Shown one piece after another: positions 6,496 to 13,421 of a stretch of DNA of 13,548 bases. Within the stretch, counting starts at the first letter, position 1. Each line of letters begins with the position of its first letter. A program made the position numbers and the translations under genes. This DNA is from CAZJHX01 sp964545715 (lineage in GTDB: Bacteria; Myxococcota_A; UBA9042; GCA-2863065): positions 1-13,548 of the forward strand of contig CAZJHX010000224.1 of NCBI GenBank assembly GCA_964545715.1, given 5' to 3'. Under the pieces are notes generated by a model. That model was not told the origin of the DNA. It worked only from the letters and a program-made list of their open reading frames with translations, and did no database searches.

Positions 6496-7869
6496 TCACT
6501 GAGCGATCTCAGCGGCGATGGCGCTGTCGATTTTGGCCGCCTCGGCGCCCTGGATCTTGGCGGTAATGACGCCGTTTTCGTTGACGACCAGGTTGGTCTC
6601 TTTGCTGCCGTAGATCGCGGTGGCGCCGGTCGCGTCGTACAGGACGGTGGCGCCGATGCTGTTCTGGGCCTGGAAGGCCTTGCAGGCGGTCGTATTGGGC
6701 GGGTTGCCGAACTTATCGGAGATCATGACGATGTACGGTTTGAGGCCCTGGCTGGTGTATTTGGGGAAGATCTGCTTGTCCATCGAACTGACGAACTGGG
6801 TGCAGGTGGGTCACCAGGCGGCGAACAGGTTGTAGAACGACGCCGCCGCGCCGCAAGAGTCGTGCAGATCGTGCATGTTGCCGTCACAGTCCGGTAGCGA
6901 GAGGTTGGTCAGGGTGGCGCCCACGCCGGTCCCGTACGGGCCGGGCGGCGGGCACTGAAGCTCCTGGCACTGCCCGGACTGGCAGATCAGGCCGTCGCTG
7001 CAGCCGCCGCAGTTGAAGCCGAACTCGTCGGGGCCACAGGACACGCCCACGCATGTCGGCGGGGACTCTCCGCAGCCTGCGCCACCGCTGGCGGTCAGCG
7101 CCATGCCGGTGACCTTGAGGCCTGTCAGCGACACCTCGAAGGTCGTGCCGCCGCTGCTCATCGTGACCTTGCCCGCCAGGACCACCTCCTTGGGCAGGAC
7201 CGTGCACACCTCCGCGGCGGACGGGTCGGCCACGCTGCTCGGCAGGCTGAAGAGTGTCGCGTTTGAGAGCGATGGCTTGGCGGTGTACGTGGTGCCGCTG
7301 CCCCAACCCTGACCGCATTGGGGATCGCTGCGCAGGGAGCCGCCCGTGAATTTCCACGGCCCGCCATCCCCGACGAAGTCCAGCGTGACCGGGCACATGC
7401 CGCTGATCGTGAACTTGAACGACAGCTGGCTGATGCACCCCGCGGCCGCGTGCGCGCCGGTGACCTCAACGGCCTGACCGTCAAACGAGATCGGATCGGA
7501 GGCCTCCCACAGGGTGCCTGAGGCCTTGGCCGTGCACGCGTCCAGCGGTCCGGCCTCCGGCAGCTCAGGGCCCGGATCGGTGACCGGATCCGTACCGGGA
7601 TCCGTGCCCGGATCGGTCCCCGGATCCGGGCCAGGGTCCGTACCGGGGTCGGTACGCGGATCGGTACCGGGATCCGTCCCGGGGTCGGTGCCCGGGTTCA
7701 CGCCGGGGTTTGGACTCGGCTCGTCGACGCCGTCTCCGAAGGTGGGCGGCGTCGGAGCGCCCTGCTGGCCCCCCTTCCGCTCAACGGACTCAGGCGCACC
7801 ACAGCCGAGCGCGACTACACATAAAAAAGACAGACCTGTCCGAAAGATGGCCTGGGGTCCACACAACAT
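6496..7869 (-). CDS. Selenocysteine-containing redoxin lipoprotein (UxxC), TGA-recoded
   Basis: One frame of 458 codons is interrupted only by TGA at 6813-6811 (residue 353). Around it the protein reads FYNLFAAW-U-PTCTQF, matching the W-C-x-x-C active site of thioredoxin/TlpA-like redoxins with Sec in place of the first Cys; the resolving residue is Cys356. The thioredoxin fold continues after it (a strand YIVMISD and a late strand NLVVNENGVI), which termination at the TGA would remove. The N-terminus has lipobox ALGC (Cys23). Residues 56-101 are GTDP repeats, 110-267 an unrecognised beta-rich domain with a few Cys, 273-301 a Cys module like its neighbours', and about 315-457 the redoxin. ATG 7869 has TGGAGG seven bases upstream, but inside a hairpin. 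A SECIS-like stem-loop follows the TGA. It likely works in the periplasm as a thiol reductase or isomerase. Alternative: a TGC-to-TGA sequence error. Confidence 0.82.
6772..6805 (-). promoter_or_regulatory. Candidate bacterial SECIS element
   Basis: Counting T of the TGA as 1, the transcript folds as: 9-12 with 39-42 (CUGC/GCAG), an internal loop, 15-17 with 32-34 (CCA/UGG), a GU bulge at 18-19, 20-22 with 29-31 (UCG/CGA), and apical loop UCAGUU at 23-28. In bacteria the SECIS lies in the coding region just after the UGA, and SelB recognises a short upper stem with a bulged U and a G/U-bearing loop about 16-37 bases away. This structure fits those rules by eye. No free energy was computed. 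Confidence 0.6.
7567..7692 (-). repeat. 12-bp tandem repeat coding for GTDP linker
   Basis: About ten 12-base units encode GTDP with substitutions (RTDP, GPDP, VTDP). They form the spacer between the lipid anchor and the folded part of the selenoprotein. On the opposite strand they create a spurious open frame of GSVP repeats. Confidence 0.8.
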
Positions 7870-7876
7870 GATTCAG

Positions 7877-7904
7877 CCTCCACAGTTTCCCAGAAACCTG
7901 GAGG
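7877..7904 (-). promoter_or_regulatory. 5'-UTR hairpin occluding the ribosome binding site of the selenoprotein gene
   Basis: In the minus-strand transcript CCUCCA (7904-7899) can pair fully with UGGAGG (7882-7877), which is the Shine-Dalgarno sequence seven bases before AUG 7869. An inner stem GUUUC/GAAAC (7897-7893 with 7889-7885) with a 3-base loop stacks on top, giving 11 pairs with only a 1x2 internal loop. When formed, it would block initiation. It could act as a translational switch or simply slow initiation of this costly selenoprotein. Confidence 0.55.
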
Positions 7905-7919
7905 GAGGCTACCACTACC

Positions 7920-7933
7920 AGAACAATCGTTCT
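7920..7933. promoter_or_regulatory. Short inverted repeat AGAAC-AATC-GTTCT, possible operator
   Basis: A perfect 5-bp inverted repeat with a 4-base spacer lies in the 77-base gap between the amphi-Trp gene and the selenoprotein start. It has no U-tract, so it is not a good terminator. Its position would suit an operator at an internal promoter. Confidence 0.25.
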
Positions 7934-7946
7934 ATCTGTTTATCGG

Positions 7947-8159
7947 TCAAACGACCCATTTGAGCTGCAGCTCCAGCTCTTCCTCGCCGTCCTCAGCCTC
8001 GTGTTCGATAGACAGCGCGGCACTGGCAGGCACAACGAAGCGCTTGCCGGCGACTTGAATCCGGAAGTCTTCTCCGGCCTCAATTGCGTCAGCTACACGA
8101 CGCAGGGTCTTCACAAAGTTGGTCGGGGTGCAGTCGCGTTCGACGTCGCGGTCAGCCAT
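7947..8159 (-). CDS. Amphi-Trp domain protein
   Basis: This is a 70-aa acidic protein whose whole length matches the amphi-Trp domain pattern: a helix with NFVKTLRRVADAIEAG, a strand FRIQVAGKRFVVPA, then acidic beta strands ending EEELELQLKWVV with the hallmark Trp near the end. The ATG is preceded by TAGGAGAG, eight bases from GGAG to start. The upstream activator gene ends inside that ribosome binding site, leaving 11 bases between the genes, so the two are almost certainly co-transcribed and coupled. Proteins of this family are small and probably cytoplasmic, and no biochemical role is established. It has no signal peptide and one Cys. Its position between a signalling pair and a redox lipoprotein suggests an accessory part in that pathway (inference). 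Confidence 0.85.
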   Translation of the reverse strand: MADRDVERDCTPTNFVKTLRRVADAIEAGEDFRIQVAGKRFVVPASAALSIEHEAEDGEEELELQLKWVV

Positions 8160-8170
8160 TTGATGCTCTC

Positions 8171-9565
8171 CTACGTGATATCCAGCTTCTTGAGCAGGTA
8201 CTCGAGACTCTTGCGATGGATGCCGCCCTGGCGCGCGGCCTCGCTGATGTTGCCGCCCGCCTTGCTGAGCAAGCGCGTCCAGTAGACACGCTCGAACTCA
8301 TCGACGAGCCGGTTTTTGGCGTCCTTGAACGGCAGCTTGTAGTCCACGCTGATCGCGCCGGTCGACGTGCTGTCGCCCGCCAGCGCCTTAGCGTGCGCTC
8401 CCGCGGCAACCGCCGGATCGATGGGACTGCGCCCCCCCGACCGCTCACCGATCATCGTCGTGTTGATGTTGCCGCCGTCCGCCAGCAGCATCGCCCGCTC
8501 GATGAAGTTCTTCAGCTCACGCACGTTGCCCGGCCACTGATGGCGCTGCAGCTTGGCCATCGTCTCCCAGCTGATCTGAAACGGCGTCCCCGGAGGCATC
8601 TGGCTCTTCATGTGCTCGATGAAGTGGTTCACCAGCAGCGGCAGATCCTCGGGCCGGTTCCGCAACGGCGGCAAACGCACCTTGATCACCGCCAGCCGGT
8701 AGTAGAGGTCCTCGCGGAAGTTGCCCGCCTGCACCTCTTTCTCCAGGTTGCGGTTGGTCGCCGCCACAATCCGGCAGTCCACCTTGACCCGCCGATTGCC
8801 GCCCACCGGCTTGACCTCGCGCGACTCCAGCACACGCAGCAGCTTGGGCTGCAAATCCAGCGCAAGCTCGCCGATCTCGTCCAAAAACAGCGTGCCGCCG
8901 TTGGCCTCCTCAAAGGCCCCGACCCGGTCCGTACCAGCCCCCGTAAACGCGCCTTTGACGTGCCCGAACAGCTCGCTCTCCACCAAATCCCGCGGCACGG
9001 CGCTGCAGTCGAAGATGGCAAACGGGCCGTCCTTGCGCGGGCTGCGCGCGTGCAGCGCGTCAGCGACCAGCTCCTTGCCGGTACCGCTCTCGCCCTCCAC
9101 CAGCACGGTCGCGTTGGTTGGCGCCACCCGCGCCAGCAGCGCAAAGATCTCACGCATCTCCAGCCCGCCGCCCAGCATGTTGCCGAAGCGGTTGTTGGCC
9201 GCCAGCTGAACCTCGACGCTCTCGTCGCCAAGCTGGAAATGCACGTCCGTCTCGCCCACTTTGATCGTGCACTCGCCGTCCGGCAGATAGGCCTCCATCA
9301 CGCGCACGCCGTTGACCTTGGTGCCGTTCTTGCTCTCCAGGTCCCGCACGCGATGGCCGTGCTCGTCGACCTCCAGCTTGCAGTGCACGCGCGACACTGT
9401 CGGATCGTCGATGACAAGGTGATTGTCTGGGGCGCTGCCGATATAGATCAGCCGCCGGTCAAAGCTCAGCGTCTGTCCCGAGTCACTGGTCAGCGAGTAC
9501 TTGCGCAGCGTCAGCCGCTCGGGCGCCGAGTCCAGATGAATTGTCTTTGTGCCGCCGTCGCTCAA
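8171..9565 (-). CDS. FHA-domain sigma-54-dependent transcription activator
   Basis: The domain order is FHA (about 30-110; GS at 43-44, SRVH 58-61, SKNGT 78-82), AAA+ sigma-54 interaction domain (about 130-365) and a Fis-type helix-turn-helix (about 415-464). The ATPase has Walker A GESGTGKE (158-165), the sigma-54 contact loop GAFTGA (205-210), Walker B GGTLFLDE (223-230) and arginine residues in NFREDLYYR (282-290). All key residues look intact. It would open sigma-54 promoters when its FHA domain binds a phosphothreonine protein; there is no receiver domain. The kinase gene directly upstream is the obvious source of that signal. The start is TTG 9565, chosen because GGGGGAG lies six bases upstream and the kinase stop TAG abuts the TTG. 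Its target promoters were not found here. Confidence 0.93.
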   Translation of the reverse strand: MSDGGTKTIHLDSAPERLTLRKYSLTSDSGQTLSFDRRLIYIGSAPDNHLVIDDPTVSRVHCKLEVDEHGHRVRDLESKNGTKVNGVRVMEAYLPDGECTIKVGETDVHFQLGDESVEVQLAANNRFGNMLGGGLEMREIFALLARVAPTNATVLVEGESGTGKELVADALHARSPRKDGPFAIFDCSAVPRDLVESELFGHVKGAFTGAGTDRVGAFEEANGGTLFLDEIGELALDLQPKLLRVLESREVKPVGGNRRVKVDCRIVAATNRNLEKEVQAGNFREDLYYRLAVIKVRLPPLRNRPEDLPLLVNHFIEHMKSQMPPGTPFQISWETMAKLQRHQWPGNVRELKNFIERAMLLADGGNINTTMIGERSGGRSPIDPAVAAGAHAKALAGDSTSTGAISVDYKLPFKDAKNRLVDEFERVYWTRLLSKAGGNISEAARQGGIHRKSLEYLLKKLDIT

Positions 9566-11656
9566 CTATTGCTCCCCCAAAACGACCGACCCCAGTCGAC
9601 TCGTCTCGTTCGCCTGCACATTGAACTTCACCGTCTTGGTGCGCCCGCCATGGGACGTCGTCAGGACATGTGGCCCCGGCGTGAGTTTCCGTGAAATCCG
9701 CGCCGAGTCGCGCCGGATCTTCCGACCATCCACTTTTACCACCGCTGAGACCGGATGGATGCGTATCTCGAACTTACCCATCGCCCTGGCCTTCAGCCTG
9801 ACCGTGATCGTCCCCGGTCCGCCGTAGCGCGCGGTGAAACGTCCGTCCTCGTAGCCGTCCAGGATCACTCGGCCATGCACCGGCGACCCCTCGGTCACCA
9901 CAATGCCGCCCTGACCTTTGCCGACCAGACGCTTGCCGCGCATGATCGCCGCATTCGGCGGGTTGGTCTTCACGCGCACCGTCTTCTTGCGCGGCGCCCA
10001 CTTCAGCGCCACCTCCGCGGATGTCCCCGGCGCACGCTCCACCGACCGCGTGAGGGTCTCGCGCCCCGTCAAGGCCACGCTTAGCTGCACCGGGCCCTCG
10101 CCGTCGGGCACCTGGTACACGCCCTGTTCATCCGCAAACACGATCGTGCCCCCGATGGACACCACTGCGCCGTTCAGCAGCCCTGTCAGTCGAAGCGACA
10201 TCGGCTCGGGCTTGGGCGCGGGCTCCGGCGTCGGCTCGGGCGCAGGCTCCGGCGTCGGCGCGGGCTCCGGCGTCGGCTCAGCCGTGGGCGCGGGCTCGGG
10301 TTCACTGGTGTCGGAGGTCGCGGCCGGCTTCGGCTCGGGCTGGGCGGTCGCCGCAGGAGGCTGATCCAGGTTCACCACCGGCGCCGAGGTGTTGGACTTG
10401 ATCTCGTTGAGCATCACCAGATTCAGCGTCACCAGCACCCCGACCAGCAGCAGCACGCTGGCGATCAAAATGCGGTTGCGACTGGCCCGTGGCGTCCCGG
10501 TGTCCGCCAGCTCCACCATCCGCGACCGGCTGGTCGTGCTGGTCTCGGACCGGATGCGCAGACCGCTCGGGTTGGTCGCCGTCGGGACCAGCGGCTCCGC
10601 AAAAAGCTGCTCCGCCTCCGCGGCCGGCGCGACCTGCGTGCCCTCCGCCGGCGGTGGTGAGCCGCCCAGCAGCGCGTCCAGCTGCTGATTCATCGCGTCA
10701 TCCAGCGTGATCGGCCCTGTCGGCGTCTTGGGCTTGAGGTGGTTCATTACAAACGACCGCACGTCCGTGCTGGACACCACCTCACCGGACTCCACCAACA
10801 CCGACAGCGCCGCGCGGTGCAGGGCATCGGCCGTCGGAAAGCGCCGCTCCGGCTCCACCTGTAGGCACTGCGTCACCAAGTCGATGACCGCTTTCGGCAC
10901 GTCGGCCCGACGCGCCTGTATCGGCTCAAACTTCCCTGCCCGGATGATCTCCAGCGTCCGCAGCTCGCTCTCGCCTTTGAACGGGCGCACGCCCGTCAGC
11001 ATCTCGTAGGCCACCGTGCCCACCGAAAAGAGATCACTGCGCTGGTCCAGCGACTTGCCCGACGCCTGCTCGGGCGACATGTAGAGGAACTTGCCGTGCA
11101 GCGACCCGGACACAGAATTAATCATCCGCGACTCGGCCCGCGCGATACCGAAGTCCAGCAGCTTGACCTCGCCCTCCCGCGACAACATCACGTTGGACGG
11201 CGACACATCCCGGTGGATGATACCCAGCGACTGCCCCTCATCCGTCGTGCGCGTGTGCGCGTACGACAGCCCCTTCGCCAGCTCCGAGATGATGTGCACC
11301 ACCAGCGCGACCGGCAGCTGGGAGTCAACGCGCCGAACGCGCTGGATCAGCTTGCGCAGGTCCAGGCCGTCCACGTACTCCATCGCCAGGTAGTAGTGCC
11401 CGTCGACGGCCCCGACATCGAAGACCTGCACGATGTTGCTGTGGCTGAGCTGGCCGACCAGCCGCCCCTCGTCCAAGAAGCGCTCCACAAACTCGTCGGA
11501 CTGCGCCAGCTGAGGCAGCACGCGCTTGATCACGACCTTCTTGTTGAAGCCCGCCGGGCCCTCCATGCGGGCGAGGAAGATCTCCCCCATGCCGCCGGCG
11601 GCCAGCTTGGACTCAAGCGTGTATCGCCCGAACGCGACCGGCTGGACAGCGCTCAA
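9566..11656 (-). CDS. Membrane Ser/Thr protein kinase with periplasmic PEGA-type repeats
   Basis: Residues 10-285 form a complete Hanks-type kinase: Gly loop AAGGMGEIF (19-27), Lys44, HRD (148-150) with Asn155, DFG (168-170) and SPE (194-196). All catalytic residues are present. A cytoplasmic linker (290-392) leads to one transmembrane helix (394-416), a Pro/Glu repeat stalk (436-485) and three PEGA-like beta domains (about 486-553, 558-622, 627-693) that would lie in the periplasm. It likely senses an envelope condition through the PEGA part and phosphorylates cytoplasmic partners, most obviously the FHA activator encoded next. The start TTG 11656 is supported by GGAG nine bases upstream; the VKOR-DsbA stop lies one base before it. 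The protein has one Cys (264), so direct thiol sensing outside the membrane is unlikely. Confidence 0.93.
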   Translation of the reverse strand: MSAVQPVAFGRYTLESKLAAGGMGEIFLARMEGPAGFNKKVVIKRVLPQLAQSDEFVERFLDEGRLVGQLSHSNIVQVFDVGAVDGHYYLAMEYVDGLDLRKLIQRVRRVDSQLPVALVVHIISELAKGLSYAHTRTTDEGQSLGIIHRDVSPSNVMLSREGEVKLLDFGIARAESRMINSVSGSLHGKFLYMSPEQASGKSLDQRSDLFSVGTVAYEMLTGVRPFKGESELRTLEIIRAGKFEPIQARRADVPKAVIDLVTQCLQVEPERRFPTADALHRAALSVLVESGEVVSSTDVRSFVMNHLKPKTPTGPITLDDAMNQQLDALLGGSPPPAEGTQVAPAAEAEQLFAEPLVPTATNPSGLRIRSETSTTSRSRMVELADTGTPRASRNRILIASVLLLVGVLVTLNLVMLNEIKSNTSAPVVNLDQPPAATAQPEPKPAATSDTSEPEPAPTAEPTPEPAPTPEPAPEPTPEPAPKPEPMSLRLTGLLNGAVVSIGGTIVFADEQGVYQVPDGEGPVQLSVALTGRETLTRSVERAPGTSAEVALKWAPRKKTVRVKTNPPNAAIMRGKRLVGKGQGGIVVTEGSPVHGRVILDGYEDGRFTARYGGPGTITVRLKARAMGKFEIRIHPVSAVVKVDGRKIRRDSARISRKLTPGPHVLTTSHGGRTKTVKFNVQANETSRLGSVVLGEQ
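9572..9578 (-). promoter_or_regulatory. Ribosome binding site that fixes the TTG start of the FHA activator
   Basis: GGGGGAG sits inside the last codons of the kinase, six bases before TTG 9565. The stop TAG of the kinase is directly followed by TTG, an arrangement that favours translational coupling. Confidence 0.6.
10202..10351 (-). repeat. Pro/Glu/Ala repeat stalk in the kinase
   Basis: Codons for residues 436-485 are a degenerate repeat of PEPAPTPE type, a stiff extended spacer placing the PEGA domains away from the membrane, perhaps across the peptidoglycan. Confidence 0.75.
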
Positions 11657-11657
11657 G

Positions 11658-13421
11658 CTACTTTACTCCAGCCAACAGCGAGGCAGCGATCAGCTGATCC
11701 AGCTCTGCCACCCCCGCCGAGGGTGGGACCTGGTAGCCGTTCATGAACGTCACCGGCTCGGTCACGCCGGCCGTTTTTGCAGCGGCGGCGTCCTCGGCCA
11801 GAATCGCCGCGCTGCCGTCCGAATCCAGGCACGGGCGGAGGTCGCCCATCTGCCGCGCCAGCTCATCCGACAGCTCATCCACGTCGCCCTTGCTCTGCCC
11901 CACCATCTTGGCCACAAAGCTGCCATGGTCGGTCTCAAACCCACACGCCAGCAGCTTCTGCGCCTTGCCGGAGCCCAACAGGCGCACACTCACCCGAATC
12001 AGCTCCTTGTGGACCAGCTGCAGCTTGAACAGCAGCGCCAGCTGGCGGCGAGAGTCCTCGTGATCCGGGTCCACAAACGTCACGACCTGCAGGCGCGGCG
12101 CCGGACCGGCCCCCAGGTCGCGCGGCGACACCGCGACAGCTTTCGCACCTGCCGCCAGGATCGCGCGCTGTCGCTCCTGCTTCTCGTTGGGCTTGGCCGA
12201 CTTCGCGGCGCCCGTCTTCTCCAGGTGCTCCGCGATCGACTCCACGATCACGGCCGTCAGCGCACCGGGGAACAAGAAGCCGTTGATGATGCTCGACGGC
12301 GTCCCACCCGCACCGATCGCGCGCGCCAGCATCGCGTCCTTCTCGATAGCCACCGCGGTCGCCGGGTCGGCAAGGCACGCGTCAAAAGCCGCGACGTCCA
12401 GCCCCACCTCCTCGGCGTAACCCTTCAGCTCGGCGGCCTTGAACTTGGGCTGATGCTTGAACAGCAGATCCCCGTACTCCCAGAACTTGCCTTGCACATG
12501 CGCACAATGCGCGGCGAACGCGGCCGGACAGGCGCTCTTGTGAAACGCGGTGCCCATCATGGGATTGCACACGTTCGACAGCGGATTGTGATGAAAGACC
12601 ACGCGCACCTGGTCCGGGTTGCGCTCCACCAGCTCCTCGATCTGATTCCACATGCGCCGGCAGTACGGGCACTCGAAGTCGCTGAACTTGACGATCGTGA
12701 TCGGCGCGTCGGCCGGCCCCCGGGACGGGGACGTGCCGATCGGCATGGGAAACACCCCCTGTTTGATCGCGTCATCCGCTCTTTTGTACCCGCGCTCGAC
12801 CTCATCGCCGGCATAGTGCCGGATGCTCCAGGCAAACGCGCCGTAACCGCTGGACAGCACCACCGCGAACACGCCAAACGCCACGATCACCGGACGCGCA
12901 CGGCCGAAGACATCCGAGAGCGACGCCGTCAGGCGGCCCTCCAGAGCCAGCGCACAGCCCAACATCAGCGCGTTGATGGCGTACAGCCCGATGCAGAAGG
13001 GACACCATGAGTCCTGACTGTACGAGTAGCCGGCCAGCACGATCGAGTACACGACCGACCCGACCGCGATCAGCTTGATGGCCGCCACCGCAAACGGCGC
13101 GCCCCCCGGCCCTGCACGCCACGCCAGAACGCCCAGCCCGATGACGAACAGATAGGTCGCAACTGCGAGCAGGCTGACCGGCACCGGACCGATGGAGGAC
13201 ATGCTGCTCTCCAGCGCTATCGTGCACCCGGTCTCACTGACCGCATTGCACACCGCCGAGTCCGCGCGCCCCTGCACCTCGTCCTGCACCTTGAGCACGG
13301 TGAGATACGTCGCGTCGGCCGCCCCAAGCAGCGCCACCCAGATGATGCCCGCTACCAACAGCTTGCGCCCGCGGGAACTGGTGCTGAATGCCGTCACGAC
13401 CCTCGCACCGGCATTTGGCAC
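11658..13421 (-). CDS. VKOR-DsbA fusion with an extra inactive thioredoxin domain
   Basis: Residues 20-200 are a VKOR-type membrane domain with about five transmembrane helices, the loop cysteine pair Cys58/Cys66 and the quinone-side active site WCPFC (Cys140/Cys143). Residues 225-405 are a DsbA-like (Thioredoxin_4) domain with CPYC (251-254) and the cis-Pro loop GGTPSSIING (Pro375). In known relatives the VKOR half re-oxidises the fused thioredoxin half using quinone, making disulfides in exported proteins. A second thioredoxin-like domain follows (about 440-587); its FVDPDHEDSRR aligns with FSDFECPYCRR, with both Cys replaced, while a possible cis-Pro remains (VTEPVTFMNG). The start GTG 13421 is the longest possible because an in-frame TAA lies two codons upstream; GTG 13397 with GAGGG before it is an alternative. 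It is the first gene of the probable operon. Confidence 0.92.
   Translation of the reverse strand: MPNAGARVVTAFSTSSRGRKLLVAGIIWVALLGAADATYLTVLKVQDEVQGRADSAVCNAVSETGCTIALESSMSSIGPVPVSLLAVATYLFVIGLGVLAWRAGPGGAPFAVAAIKLIAVGSVVYSIVLAGYSYSQDSWCPFCIGLYAINALMLGCALALEGRLTASLSDVFGRARPVIVAFGVFAVVLSSGYGAFAWSIRHYAGDEVERGYKRADDAIKQGVFPMPIGTSPSRGPADAPITIVKFSDFECPYCRRMWNQIEELVERNPDQVRVVFHHNPLSNVCNPMMGTAFHKSACPAAFAAHCAHVQGKFWEYGDLLFKHQPKFKAAELKGYAEEVGLDVAAFDACLADPATAVAIEKDAMLARAIGAGGTPSSIINGFLFPGALTAVIVESIAEHLEKTGAAKSAKPNEKQERQRAILAAGAKAVAVSPRDLGAGPAPRLQVVTFVDPDHEDSRRQLALLFKLQLVHKELIRVSVRLLGSGKAQKLLACGFETDHGSFVAKMVGQSKGDVDELSDELARQMGDLRPCLDSDGSAAILAEDAAAAKTAGVTEPVTFMNGYQVPPSAGVAELDQLIAASLLAGVK

Noticed and set aside
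6499..6512. CTGAG-CGAT-CTCAG hairpin as a bidirectional terminator between convergent genes
   Set aside because: The 5-bp stem lies within the last codons of the selenoprotein and has no T-tract on either strand.
6496..6783. Separate 95-aa thioredoxin-like gene starting at ATG 6783
   Set aside because: It has no ribosome binding site, would lack the active site, and is in frame with the upstream 352 codons. It is better read as the part of one selenoprotein downstream of the TGA.
7514..7963. 149-codon plus-strand frame with GSVPGS repeats
   Set aside because: It is the antisense reading of the GTDP linker repeats of the selenoprotein.
8084..9694. 536-codon open frame on the plus strand
   Set aside because: It is the shadow of the FHA sigma-54 activator, whose motifs are all intact on the minus strand.
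11526..13010. 494-codon open frame on the plus strand
   Set aside because: It is the shadow of the VKOR-DsbA fusion; the product is Arg/His/Gln/Leu-rich without recognisable motifs.
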